Shown: positions 1 to 8,064 of the stretch, in pieces
Position numbering within the stretch: the first letter of the stretch is position 1
Layout of the letters: every line of letters starts with the position of its first letter
NCBI RefSeq assembly: GCF_001905125.1
Contig: NZ_LWLE01000023.1
Coordinates: forward strand, 248,001 to 312,000
Length of the DNA: 64,000 nucleotides
Direction: 5' to 3'
DNA from: Streptomyces sp. TSRI0281
Lineage (GTDB): Bacteria; Actinomycetota; Actinomycetes; Streptomycetales; Streptomycetaceae
The notes under the pieces: generated by a model
The model's database searches: none
Seen by the model: only the letters and a program-made list of their open reading frames with translations
What the model was told of the DNA's origin: nothing
Program-made: the position numbers and the translations under genes

Positions 1-308
1 CCCGTCTGTGGAGGTCGACGCCGGGCGCACTGCTCGACAACGGCATCCTGGCCTACGGTCCACAGGCCATCAAGGAGCGGAACGAGACCTTCGAGGTGGC
101 CCACTACGCGCCCGAGTGGGTACTGGTCGGGGACGACAGCGGGGGCGGCGGGCTGCTCATGCGGCGCCACGGCCGCGACCGGACCCGCGTGTTCCACCTC
201 GATCTGGGCGCGATCGGCCCGGATGTCGAGGCGGACGGCGAACTGGTGACGGATGACCTGCTCGGCTGGCTCAGATCGTCGGCCGGTGACCCGGATTCTC
301 CGTTCTGA
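1..308 (+). CDS. SMI1/KNR4 (SUKH) family protein, 5'-truncated by window edge
   Basis: Reading frame 3 is open from base 3 to the TGA at 306-308; the start lies outside the window. The visible ~101 residues contain the pattern of a SUKH/SMI1-KNR4 C-terminal half: a beta-strand 'WVLVGDDSGGGG' (the conserved 'IGDDGGG' turn of the family), a following strand, and 'VFHLDLGAIGPD'. SUKH proteins act as cytosolic immunity proteins against secreted polymorphic toxins in many bacteria, or have housekeeping roles. The partner gene, if any, would be upstream and is not visible. The family call rests on this turn and overall strand order, so it is probable rather than certain. Confidence 0.65.
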   Translation, partial: RLWRSTPGALLDNGILAYGPQAIKERNETFEVAHYAPEWVLVGDDSGGGGLLMRRHGRDRTRVFHLDLGAIGPDVEADGELVTDDLLGWLRSSAGDPDSPF

Positions 309-462
309 CGCGGACGCGGACGGGGCCGGGAGGCGGGGATAGGGGGACGGGGGGCCACGCTGCCCCCCGTCCGGCGCACCGGGCGATCATGGGAACCGTC
401 GGCATCCGCCGTGCCGTCGGGAACAGCAGCGGGGTATTCCGTGACTGAGCGGAGGCGGCGGT

Positions 463-1029
463 ATGCGCACGGGGGACGACGACAGGAACGATGGCAGGGA
501 CGACGTCGGCCTGAAGGAAAGAACGAACCCGCTGCCGGAAGCTCCGCGCACCTGGCCGTCCGCCCAGCAGTGGCTGGTGATTCTGGGAACTCCTGTCGTG
601 CTCCTGGGCGTTCTGTGGCTCTTCGCCGAGTCCCACGTCCAGGAACTGCGCGACGGACAGACCGCGACCGTCATCGGCGCCGGCGGGTGCCGCGAGGGCG
701 GCGGCCACGCGGGACCGCCGCCCTCCTGCCACGCGACCTGGCAATTCCCCGACGGTCACACCAGCAGCGGCACCGTCCCGAGCTCGTCGGTCGTGAAGGG
801 GGACACCGTCTTCGCCGGTGAGGGCTGGGCCTACCCTTCGGCCGCGCCCGTATGGCAGCTCGTGGGCATCTTCAGCTTCATCGCGGCCTCGGTGCTGGTG
901 GTGAACGTGGCGATCTGGGTCGTGGAATTCCGCCAGGACCGGCAGCGCCGCACCTACGAACTGCGGTACGGGCATGAGTACTTGCCCGATCCGGGAGACG
1001 CCTCCGCCCCCTCGGGCTCCGCAGCCTGA
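463..1029 (+). CDS. DUF3592-like two-helix membrane protein
   Basis: A 188-residue protein starting at an ATG preceded by a good GGAGG ribosome site (about 450-454). It has a charged cytoplasmic N-terminus, a membrane helix at about residues 37-55, an extracellular loop of about 75 residues and a second helix at about 130-154, then a basic tail. The loop carries two cysteines (76 and 89), which could form a disulfide, and the stretch 'CHATWQFPDG', typical of DUF3592 proteins. Function is unknown for the family. It stands alone: the next gene is convergent. Confidence 0.6.
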   Translation: MRTGDDDRNDGRDDVGLKERTNPLPEAPRTWPSAQQWLVILGTPVVLLGVLWLFAESHVQELRDGQTATVIGAGGCREGGGHAGPPPSCHATWQFPDGHTSSGTVPSSSVVKGDTVFAGEGWAYPSAAPVWQLVGIFSFIAASVLVVNVAIWVVEFRQDRQRRTYELRYGHEYLPDPGDASAPSGSAA

Positions 1030-1092
1030 CGCGGCGTCGATGCCGCCAGGCCGGGACAACTCCAGGTGCAGCGACCGGTGTTACGCGTTCCC

Positions 1093-1833
1093 CTACGGCC
1101 AGTACAGCTTCACGTCGTCCGTGGCCGGGCGCGCGGCTGGAATGGTCGGCTCGGTCACCGTGTATCCCAGCTGACGCAGCACCCGGGCAGCCACGTCGGG
1201 GGCATCCCGCACCGCTGTTTTGAGCTGCATGGTCCGCCAGATGCGGAGATGCCTCTCGATCACCGTCTTCCAGCCCGGCGCGGTGTCGATCGCGAACTCA
1301 CGGTGGAGGAACAGCAGCACGTCCTCCAGCGAAGGGCGCATCCGGTGACCGCCGACCGGGAAGTGAATCTCCGACAGCCGGGGCAGCTTGTCCCGCCTCA
1401 GCCCCTGCTTCGGCCGCCCCCGGTCCGCCAGGCGCAGGAGGTACGCCATCTCGTCCCGGTGCGCGTGGACCTGTACGTGCGCGCCCGGCGGCTCCTTGCT
1501 GTTGCGCACGTACTCGTACCGCAGGAGAGGATCCGGGACCCCCTCGTAGAAGACATGGACATCCGCCTGGTCGGTCGCCATGAACGTGCTCGAACCGTCC
1601 CAGCAGCAGTAGAAGCGGGCCATGAGGCTGAGCCGGGGCTCGCCGCCGATGCTGACCGGGATCCGCTGCATGACCTCGTCGTCACGTATGGGCGAGACCC
1701 TGATCTTGGAACCCATGTTGATCGCGTGGAAACGCGGGGTGTCCGCACCGAGGACGCCCCGCGTCAGGTCGGTCAGTTGGTCGGCGAACCCGGCCGCCAG
1801 CTCAACAAGGGCCTTCGCCTCTTCAGCTGTCAC
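1093..1833 (-). CDS. hypothetical protein (246 aa), coupled to an upstream 61-aa protein
   Basis: GTG start at 1833, overlapping the stop of the preceding 61-residue gene by 11 bases, so the two are almost certainly translationally coupled. The product looks cytosolic, with no signal peptide or membrane segment. It mixes helical and strand-rich segments and has a histidine-rich stretch near the middle ('HVQVHAHRDE'). I do not recognise a family. The tiny leading gene plus larger second gene has the layout of a toxin-antitoxin or regulator-effector pair, but nothing in the sequence proves that. Confidence 0.6.
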   Translation of the reverse strand: MTAEEAKALVELAAGFADQLTDLTRGVLGADTPRFHAINMGSKIRVSPIRDDEVMQRIPVSIGGEPRLSLMARFYCCWDGSSTFMATDQADVHVFYEGVPDPLLRYEYVRNSKEPPGAHVQVHAHRDEMAYLLRLADRGRPKQGLRRDKLPRLSEIHFPVGGHRMRPSLEDVLLFLHREFAIDTAPGWKTVIERHLRIWRTMQLKTAVRDAPDVAARVLRQLGYTVTEPTIPAARPATDDVKLYWP

Positions 1834-2008
1834 CTTCGAGAAGGTAGTCGAGACCTTCGATGGTGTGCCACACGTCCAACTCGTCCATGCTGAGGCTGTA
1901 CATGGCGGCGCGTTCGGCGAGCTGGTCGTAGCTCATGTTCACGTCGGCCAGCAGCTGTGCGCGCTGAGTCTCCAGCTGATCACGCGTCTTGTGGATCACA
2001 GTCGGCAT
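1823..2008 (-). CDS. small hypothetical protein (61 aa), first gene of a coupled pair
   Basis: The start is placed at the ATG of 'MPTVIHKTRDQ' because a GGGGAG ribosome site lies about 7 bases upstream; a longer frame upstream lacks one. The product is acidic and helical ('ETQRAQLLADVNMSYDQLAERAAMYSLS') and ends 'LLEGDS'. The size and helical, charged composition are those of an antitoxin or small scaffold, but no family is recognised. It overlaps the next gene by 11 bases. Confidence 0.6.
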   Translation of the reverse strand: MPTVIHKTRDQLETQRAQLLADVNMSYDQLAERAAMYSLSMDELDVWHTIEGLDYLLEGDS

Positions 2009-2320
2009 AACTCGCTCCCCGGTGTCGATGGCCTCAGTGAAGCAGGGCCCACTGACAATGGTGTTGCCGCCCCAGCGAAATGTCACCCTCACGGGGCCCA
2101 ACAACTCGCTACCCGTAACCCGCCGCACGAACCCGGGGATACCGGGGTGGCCGCTCGCACCGGGGTCGTTTCGCGCCGCCGCTCATGTGCGCCGGGAGGC
2201 CGTCCGGCCTTCGTGGGGAGAGACTGTCCCTATGCGGACCGCTCTGTTCTCCGTGCGGGGAGCAGCCGTCCTCATGCGGCGGAAGGCAGCACAGGTGACG
2301 GGCGTGAGAGGACCGGCACG
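2009..2320. other. 312-base intergenic gap between divergent genes
   Basis: This gap separates the coupled pair on the minus strand from the DUF2254 gene on the plus strand and must hold the promoters for both. I see no convincing -35/-10 pair, no long inverted repeat and no conserved coding frame. An open frame crosses it toward the DUF2254 gene, but it lacks a start with a ribosome site before 2321. Confidence 0.4.
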
Positions 2321-3562
2321 ATGAGCGCGATCCCCGGCGGCGGGCCTGCCCCGTTGCGACGCAGCCGACAGGCTCGGGCCGGACTGGTGCAGCTGTTGTG
2401 CGCCCTGTCAGGGGTGGCCCTGGGCCTGTTCGTTCCGAGGATCACCGGTGGTCCGGACATGCCCGCGCGCCAGGTGGCCGATCTGCTGCTGACTCTGGGC
2501 TTCGGCGTGCTCGGCACGACGGCCGTGATCTTCTCGCTGCTGTTCCTGGTGGTGCAATGGGCGCACACCAGCTTCACCCCCCGCCTGACCCTGTTCCGTC
2601 GGTCCCCGATCGTCTGGAGGACCTTCGCCCTGGCGATCGGCCTGGCGGTCTTCTGTGTCACGGCCGCGCTGACGATCGGCGACAGCTCAAAGGTGACGGT
2701 CGCCGTTCCGGTCGTCACCGCGATTCTGCTGCTGGCGATGCTGACCCTGTTGCGGACCCTGCTGCTGCGGGCTCTCGCCTCGATCCAGCTCGCCCCGGTC
2801 CTGCACTCGATCATTGAGCGGGGGACTGCCGCCCTGGACACGCTCTACCCCTCGGGAGCCACGCCGGCGGCCTCGGATCGCCCTGTGACCGAGGGCCCAC
2901 CGGCTGCCACCGTCAGCTGGCCGAAACCCACGGCGGTGCTTCAGCAGATCGACGTAAAAGAGCTGCGGGAGTCGGCCCGGGAAGCGGGCGCGATCATCGT
3001 GCTGGACAAGGCTCCGGGCGCCACCCTGCACCGAGGGGCGAAGATCGCCGACGTGTACGGCTCCGCCGTGGTGGACGCCACGGTCCTGGGGGCGCTGGCC
3101 ACCGGGCTGGAGCCGACATTCGAGCAGGACCCGATGCTCGCCTTCCGCCTGCTGGCCGACATCGCGCTCAGGGCCCTCTCCTCCAGCATCAACGACCCCG
3201 CGACCGCCGTGCAGGCCCTGGACGGTGTGGAGGATCTGCTCAGCGGTTCCGCCGCGAGCCGTGCGAGGGACGCCGGCCCTTTGCGGGTCACCGGCCCCGA
3301 CGGTGTGGTGCGGGTCGTGATCCCGCGGCCCACGTGGGAGGACTTCATGCGTACGGGCATCGACGACGTCGTCGTGGCCGCGCTGAACTCCCCTTTGGTC
3401 CTCACCCGCCTCCGCACCCTGCTGACGGATCTGGAACCCGGCGCCCACCCTCACGGCCGGGACCTGCTGAACCGGCGACGCGCGTGGGTGGAGCGCGAGA
3501 TGGCCGACCGGTTCCCCGTGCTGTGGCGGGAAACCTCACCGGAGCCGCCCGGCAGGACCTGA
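2321..3562 (+). CDS. DUF2254 family membrane protein
   Basis: 413 residues. The frame is open much further upstream, but the ATG at 2321 follows a GAGAGGA ribosome site and begins the conserved part. The N-terminal half has four membrane helices ('LVQLLCALSGVALGLFVP', 'LGTTAVIFSLLFLVVQWA', 'FALAIGLAVFCVTAALTI', 'VTAILLLAMLTLLRTLLL'). The C-terminal half is a soluble domain containing 'FRLLADIALRALSSSINDPATA', the DUF2254 signature (residues from about 280). Members are inner-membrane proteins of unknown function. It appears monocistronic, followed by a convergent gene pair. Confidence 0.85.
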   Translation: MSAIPGGGPAPLRRSRQARAGLVQLLCALSGVALGLFVPRITGGPDMPARQVADLLLTLGFGVLGTTAVIFSLLFLVVQWAHTSFTPRLTLFRRSPIVWRTFALAIGLAVFCVTAALTIGDSSKVTVAVPVVTAILLLAMLTLLRTLLLRALASIQLAPVLHSIIERGTAALDTLYPSGATPAASDRPVTEGPPAATVSWPKPTAVLQQIDVKELRESAREAGAIIVLDKAPGATLHRGAKIADVYGSAVVDATVLGALATGLEPTFEQDPMLAFRLLADIALRALSSSINDPATAVQALDGVEDLLSGSAASRARDAGPLRVTGPDGVVRVVIPRPTWEDFMRTGIDDVVVAALNSPLVLTRLRTLLTDLEPGAHPHGRDLLNRRRAWVEREMADRFPVLWRETSPEPPGRT

Positions 3563-3646
3563 ACCGGCCCCGTACCCCGTGCCCCGTGCCCCGGAGATGG
3601 GCGGGAGCCGGTAACAGCCCGGGGACTCGTCAGGCCGTCGGCCGAC

Positions 3647-4006
3647 TCACCGGATCCCGACGTCCGGTTCTCGATGCCCCGGTGGGCCGTTGTCCGCACC
3701 AGAGCCGATCGCACTCAGTCGCGAACCCCGGCTCTCCGCGACGCGTTTGACCTCTTCCAGCGACTCGCTCAGTCGGCTGGCGAGGAAATGAAGCTCCGCT
3801 CCGGTGACCCTCTGGTCCGCCAGCAGGTCGGCGGCGTGCCCGAGCAGGTCGTCCGCCATATCGAGTTGTACGTACTCCATGTCGTCCGCCATCCGTGACA
3901 CATAGCCCGTGCCATCGCCCAGGACGTAACTCGGCTTGCCCTCCGCCCCCGTGCAGGGCAGCAGCCTGAACGTGTGGTGCTCGCCCTGCTCCCTCTCCCC
4001 GCTCAC
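3647..4006 (-). CDS. hypothetical protein (119 aa)
   Basis: GTG start at 4006, overlapping the TGA of the upstream gene in a GTGA arrangement, so the two form an operon. The product contains 'LPCTGAEGKPSYVLGDGTGYVSRMADDMEYVQLDMADDLL' in outline and then an alpha-helical acidic segment. This resembles small Streptomyces proteins encoded next to XRE/DUF397 regulators. No catalytic motif is visible and the function is unknown. Confidence 0.65.
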   Translation of the reverse strand: MSGEREQGEHHTFRLLPCTGAEGKPSYVLGDGTGYVSRMADDMEYVQLDMADDLLGHAADLLADQRVTGAELHFLASRLSESLEEVKRVAESRGSRLSAIGSGADNGPPGHREPDVGIR

Positions 4007-4344
4007 GCGGCGGCCCCGCCCCGGTGAGGAGGCTGGAGCTGGGGCCCGATGTCCACACCGTGTACGGCGACCAGCGGTCCCCCGCGACGGACGCGCTGCC
4101 GTCGCCGCTCAGCCGCCAGCCCTTCGGCCTGCTCCCTCTCGTACGCGACGAAGTACGGGCGTACCAGCGGGCTGTCCTCCCCGCGCGGGGGACGCTCGCC
4201 GGTGCGGTAGGCGGTCGGCCCGCCGACGTAGTCGCAGGAGTAGGGGTGGACGTACGCGTAGGTGTCCAGCGGGTGCCGTTGGTGCCGTACGGGGATCAGC
4301 AATCGCAGCACCGGCTCCATGAACCGGGCGATAGCGTGCTTCAT
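4003..4344 (-). CDS. hypothetical protein (113 aa), operon partner of the downstream 119-aa gene
   Basis: The ATG at 4344 is chosen over an upstream TTG because it starts a conserved-looking 'MKHAIARFMEPVLRLLIP' amphipathic helix. The rest is polar, with 'YAYVHPYSCDYVGGPTAYRTGERPPRGEDSPLVRPY' followed by a basic tail. The N-terminal hydrophobic stretch could be a membrane-associated helix. It is divergent from the XRE regulator and shares a 183-base promoter region with it, a layout common for XRE/DUF397 loci. Confidence 0.6.
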   Translation of the reverse strand: MKHAIARFMEPVLRLLIPVRHQRHPLDTYAYVHPYSCDYVGGPTAYRTGERPPRGEDSPLVRPYFVAYEREQAEGLAAERRRQRVRRGGPLVAVHGVDIGPQLQPPHRGGAAA

Positions 4345-4527
4345 GTCAGCCTGCTCTCTCGGGATGACCAAGCCCCCGGACCGGTTGCGTCGGTCGCGGG
4401 GGTCTCTTCATGCGTCGGCGCCACTTCTTTCCGTAGCCAACCCATCACAGAGTGGGGTCACGAGTCGCTACGATTCCAGGGGGTCGGGGATGACAGCACG
4501 CTGGTCAAGTCAGGGAGTTGGGCTTGC

Positions 4528-5352
4528 ATGAGGACGAACCGAAGGCCGCGCACGCCGCGGGAGAAGTACGGCGAGGAGCTGAGGCTTCGACGGCTGGCGG
4601 CCGGGCTGACGCAGGAGGCTCTGGCAGAACTGGTGGTCTGCTCGCCCACGTTGATCAGCCACTTCGAGGCGGGTCGGCGACTGCCGAGCCCGGACGACGC
4701 CCAGCGGATCGACCGCGCCCTGGGGACGGACGGGTTCTTCGCACGGTGGCTGGAGGACCTGGACACGAAGTACGCGGACCACTTCGCCGCCGTGGCCGAG
4801 CTGGAGACGCAGGCGACTCTCATCCAGCAGTTCGCGCTCTCGCTGGTGCCGGGACTGTTCCAGACGGACGGCTACGCACGCGCACTGTTCCAGGCGTACC
4901 GGCCCAACCACCTCCGGGAGGAGATTGACAAGGACGTCGTCATCCGAACACAGCGTGCCCGCGTCCTTGACGGCCCTCTGAAGCCAGTCCTGTGGACCAT
5001 GCTGGACGAGGCGGTGCTACGGCGCAGGGTCGGCGGGCCTCAGGTCATGGCGGAGCAGCTGAACAAGGTCGCGGACATGGCCGAGAACGGGCGGCTGCGG
5101 CTGCATGTGCTGCCATTCGGCGTGGGAGCTCACTCTCTCCAACAGAGCCTGCTGACGTTGCTGAGCTTCGCGGACTCCGCGCCGGTGGCGTACGTTGAAG
5201 GCTTCCAGACAGGCAACTTGATGGACGATCCGGGCCTGGTGGCCTCCAGCCGCACGGCCTACGATCTGGCCCTGAGCGATGCGATGTCGCACCAGGAATC
5301 ACTGGCCCTTGTGCGGGCGGCAGCAGAGGAACACGAACATGGTCACCAGTAA
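4528..5352 (+). CDS. XRE-family transcriptional regulator with DUF5753 sensor domain
   Basis: 274 residues; the ATG follows a GGGAG site. Residues about 10-65 form a helix-turn-helix ('LRRLAAGLTQEALAELVVCSPTLISHFEAGRRLPS' region). Residues about 90-265 match the DUF5753 domain, with the signature 'LVPGLFQTDGYAR' and 'LRLHVLPFGVGAHS'. In Streptomyces such regulators pair with a small DUF397 protein and influence development or antibiotic production; BldB/WhiJ-type systems are the best known. The downstream DUF397 gene starts inside this gene's last codons, so they are co-translated. Confidence 0.9.
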   Translation: MRTNRRPRTPREKYGEELRLRRLAAGLTQEALAELVVCSPTLISHFEAGRRLPSPDDAQRIDRALGTDGFFARWLEDLDTKYADHFAAVAELETQATLIQQFALSLVPGLFQTDGYARALFQAYRPNHLREEIDKDVVIRTQRARVLDGPLKPVLWTMLDEAVLRRRVGGPQVMAEQLNKVADMAENGRLRLHVLPFGVGAHSLQQSLLTLLSFADSAPVAYVEGFQTGNLMDDPGLVASSRTAYDLALSDAMSHQESLALVRAAAEEHEHGHQ

Positions 5353-5563
5353 GCGGAGCGTTGCGGACTCGACCACCCTCTCCGGGTGGTTCAAGTCCAG
5401 CTACAGCGGCGGAGATCAAGGCGAGTGTCTTGAGGTCGCCGTCGGCTACGCCTCCGCTCCCGTCCGCGACAGCAAGGCCCCCACCGGCCCAGCCGTCCTC
5501 TTCTCCCCCGACGGCTGGTCATCCTTCGTCACGGCGATCAAGAACGGCCACCTCACCGCCTGA
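5339..5563 (+). CDS. DUF397 domain protein (WhiJ-system partner)
   Basis: 74 residues. The ATG at 5339 has an AGAGGA site inside the end of the XRE gene and overlaps it by 14 bases. The sequence has the DUF397 hallmarks 'WFKSSYSGGDQGECLEVA', 'VRDSKAPTGP' and 'FSPDGWSSFV'. DUF397 proteins bind or modulate the adjacent XRE/DUF5753 regulator and may be toxin-like in some pairs. Confidence 0.9.
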   Translation: MVTSKRSVADSTTLSGWFKSSYSGGDQGECLEVAVGYASAPVRDSKAPTGPAVLFSPDGWSSFVTAIKNGHLTA

Positions 5564-5594
5564 CCCACACCGAACCCCGTACGCCGGGGCGACG

Positions 5595-6353
5595 TCATGC
5601 CCGTGCCAGGAAGGCCGCACGCAAGGCCCGGTCACGGAGGAAACCAAGGGTCTCCTCCTCGCCGTCGAAGAGCAGGTCCGCCGCCGGGTGGCCGGACTGG
5701 TGGAACATCGCGGCCAGGACGTCCGCGAGCGGTCGGTTCCAGGCGACCCGGACGACCTCCGCCGCCTTGCTGTGCTGGCCCCGGCCCGTGGCGATGCTCC
5801 AGAACTCGACCGCATGCCTGGCGGCCCCGTACGCCGTCCTGCGCCCATCGACGAGGACTCCGCGCGAGTTGAGGCCGAACACTTCTATGCACGCGTCGCC
5901 CTGAGGCGTCAGCCCTTTGTACGTACACAGGGGCAAGACCAGCCGCAGGTGCTCCAACGGGTCCTGGAGCGTGGGGTCGAGGAGCAGCGGGCTGCCGTCC
6001 CCCTCGGAGCGGGGGAAGCCGTCCCGCTTCTGGTTGCTGTTGCAGTACGAGCAGGCCAGCAGGTGGTTGAGCCACTCGAAGGTACGCAGTGGAGCAAGGC
6101 TCTTCGGCTCGAAATGATCGATGTCCGTGCCCTGACCGTCGCCGCAGTACATGCAGCGCTGGTGGCCGGGGGCCATGTCCGCGAGGGAGGCGAGGAGACC
6201 GTCGCGAACGCGGCGGCGGACGGTGGTGTGGGCCCACAGGTCAGCCGCCCTGGCTTTGCGATCGGTCTCGGCGGCCTGCTCGATCTGCTGGGTGTACGTC
6301 GTGAGGTGTGCCGCCGTGTCCGGGGGTAAGTCGGTGCGTTCCAGCCGGATCAC
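5595..6353 (-). CDS. ptuB: PtuB-like HNH endonuclease (Septu-type defence)
   Basis: 252 residues with a GTG start overlapping the ATPase stop (GTGA at 6350-6353), so tightly coupled. The centre is an HNH nuclease with zinc-knuckle: C67xxC70, then 'GTDIDHFEPKS' with D79-H80, N96 in 'WLNHLLAC', and C101xxC104 in 'CSYCNSNQKRDGFP'. The region after it ('LLLDPTLQDPLEHLRL') is characteristic of the PtuB/HNH family found with retrons and Septu. In Septu, PtuB is the DNA- or RNA-cutting effector held in check by the PtuA ATPase and released on phage infection. The family call is from motif recall. Confidence 0.75.
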   Translation of the reverse strand: MIRLERTDLPPDTAAHLTTYTQQIEQAAETDRKARAADLWAHTTVRRRVRDGLLASLADMAPGHQRCMYCGDGQGTDIDHFEPKSLAPLRTFEWLNHLLACSYCNSNQKRDGFPRSEGDGSPLLLDPTLQDPLEHLRLVLPLCTYKGLTPQGDACIEVFGLNSRGVLVDGRRTAYGAARHAVEFWSIATGRGQHSKAAEVVRVAWNRPLADVLAAMFHQSGHPAADLLFDGEEETLGFLRDRALRAAFLARA

Positions 6354-7750
6354 TGCGCCTCGCCACCCTCTCCGTCCCTGATCTCTCCAGCGATGCGGTG
6401 GAGTTGGGCGGACATCTCATGGACCCGTGCCGCCGGGGAACTGGCGAGCAGGTCCTTCAGTTCCTTGTAGCGCGCGACGGTATCCGGTGAGGTGTCGCCC
6501 TCGTACACCTTGGACTCCAGGGCGACGAACTCCGCCCGCAAGTGTTCGGCCCGCTCCGAGTACGGAGTATCGAGTCCGAAGAGCTCGGAGAGGACCGCGT
6601 CGTCACCGCTGCCGTAAACCACTCGCTCGTACAGGTCCTCCCACACCACCTCGGGGGCTACGTCCTCCTCCACACCTGGCAGCCGGATCAGGCCGCCGGG
6701 GTCGGCCGCCTGGCAGATGTACGGGCTGTGGGTCGTCACGATGAACTGGATGTGGGGGAAGTGCGAGGTCAGCCAGGGGCCGATGCGGCGCTGCCAGGAC
6801 ACGTGGAGGTGGGCGTCGATCTCGTCGATGATCACGACACCGGGCACCTGGAGGGGGCTTGGTCCGTCCTCGTTCCCCTCTCCGGCGAACGCCTCGTCGC
6901 CGAAGGTGTCGTGAATCTGCTTCAGCAGGTCGACAACGAGCGCGGCCACCGTGCGGAAGCCGTCGCTCATCTCCCGCAGCGGGAACCGGTGGCCGTCGCG
7001 CGTGACCCACAGCCCCTCGGAGTCGACGTCCTCCACCCGGTAGCCGTCAGGAAGAAGTCCGTCGCCCAGGACGGAAAGCGCGGCCCACTTGAGCGCTGCG
7101 GCGCCCTCCCGGCCTTCGAGCGCGCGCAGATGCTGCTCGATCAGCCAGGCGACGCCCTCGGCCAGTGAGGCGTCCTCGTGGAACAGGCTCGCCTGCCGGG
7201 CCACCGGTCCGGAGGCCAGCATCAGCCGCTGCACTTCGCCCGATCCTCCGGCCATGCGCCGGAACGGACCGTAGGCGGCGCAGAACCAGCCCACCGGGTT
7301 GTCGGCCCAGGGGCCGCGCTGAGCAGGACTGGCGCTGCTGACCCTGGGGTGGGGTCTGATCCCCTCCAGCGCAGGCTGAGCGCCCCTGCGTGCTCCCGTT
7401 CCGTCGGCGGGGGCTGTCCACCGCAGACCCGCCCAGAACGTGTTCTGGGTACGCCCCGAGGCCGTGAACCTGTCAAGGGCAGCATCCCTGACGACTTCGG
7501 CCTCCGCAGTGGCATGGTCGGCCCCGCGCGACATCCAGTTCTCGAACCCCTGGACCAGGCCCCGTGCCGCCACCGGTCCGCTCAGGGCCAGCGCCAGCGC
7601 CCGGAGCAGCGTCGTCTTTCCCGAGCCGTTCCGTCCCGCGAGGACGGTCCAGCCGGCGTGCGAGCCGTCCGGGCGGGTCAGTGTCAGGTCGACGACGCGC
7701 GGACCGTGGAACGACTTGATGTTCTCGACGCGCACACGGGAGACGTACAT
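6350..7750 (-). CDS. ptuA: PtuA-like SMC/ABC-type ATPase (Septu-type defence)
   Basis: 466 residues. Walker A is 'GRNGSGKTT' at 39-47. An ABC-like signature, 'EMSDGFRTVAALVVDLL', lies near residue 260, Walker B 'VVIIDEIDAHLH' near 305 and a switch histidine in 'TTHSPY' near 338. This is the AAA_15/AAA_21 architecture of OLD- and PtuA-type ATPases, with a helical insertion between the motifs. It is followed with a 4-base overlap by the HNH nuclease gene, the defining Septu layout. There is no reverse transcriptase or retron RNA nearby, so a plain Septu is favoured over a retron type I system. The ribosome site before the ATG is weak. A generic AAA/HNH restriction pair is the alternative. Confidence 0.75.
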   Translation of the reverse strand: MYVSRVRVENIKSFHGPRVVDLTLTRPDGSHAGWTVLAGRNGSGKTTLLRALALALSGPVAARGLVQGFENWMSRGADHATAEAEVVRDAALDRFTASGRTQNTFWAGLRWTAPADGTGARRGAQPALEGIRPHPRVSSASPAQRGPWADNPVGWFCAAYGPFRRMAGGSGEVQRLMLASGPVARQASLFHEDASLAEGVAWLIEQHLRALEGREGAAALKWAALSVLGDGLLPDGYRVEDVDSEGLWVTRDGHRFPLREMSDGFRTVAALVVDLLKQIHDTFGDEAFAGEGNEDGPSPLQVPGVVIIDEIDAHLHVSWQRRIGPWLTSHFPHIQFIVTTHSPYICQAADPGGLIRLPGVEEDVAPEVVWEDLYERVVYGSGDDAVLSELFGLDTPYSERAEHLRAEFVALESKVYEGDTSPDTVARYKELKDLLASSPAARVHEMSAQLHRIAGEIRDGEGGEAQ

Positions 7751-7901
7751 GGGTGGCTGTTCCGTCCATGGGGAGGGGCGGGGCGGAAGTCGCTGCGCAG
7801 CGGCCGGCCCTCGAAGCGCTCCTCGACCACCGTACGGTACGGACGGCTCTCGATCCGGTGCGGACGGGCCGGGGAAGAGCGCCCCCGGATAAACGGAATG
7901 G

Positions 7902-7923
7902 GGCCCGGCCTCGCGGCCGGACC
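7902..7923 (-). terminator. candidate terminator after the sugar-catabolism operon
   Basis: Arms 7902-7910 and 7915-7923 can pair over nine positions with a TCGC loop and one mismatch. On the minus strand the stem is followed by a C/T-rich stretch and then an A/T-rich one. It lies between the end of the isomerase gene and the Septu pair, so it could insulate the two units. Confidence 0.45.
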
Positions 7924-8011
7924 CCCCTCGCTCTCCCCTCCCGTCGGGCTTCCCGATCCCCCCGGACCCCTCCCCGGAAGTCCCGACGCCCTGTGTGACC
8001 CGGCAGGGTAC

Positions 8012-8043
8012 GTAAAGGTTGCATCCCTTTGCGACCTCTTTAC
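8012..8043 (-). promoter_or_regulatory. imperfect hairpin just downstream of the isomerase gene
   Basis: Outer arms GTAAAG (8012-8017) and CTTTAC (8038-8043) are perfect complements. Inner arms GTTGC and GCGAC pair with one G-U wobble, with an 8-base loop and a 2-base bulge. It stands out as A/T-rich, 22 bases after the isomerase stop. It may be a first terminator stem or a transcript-stabilising hairpin for that operon; a protein-binding site is also possible. Confidence 0.4.
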
Positions 8044-8064
8044 CCTGGGCCGTTCACAGGGCTC

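Noticed and set aside
5595..7750. Retron (Ec78-like) instead of Septu
   Set aside because: No reverse transcriptase gene or msr/msd-like RNA region lies beside the ATPase/HNH pair.
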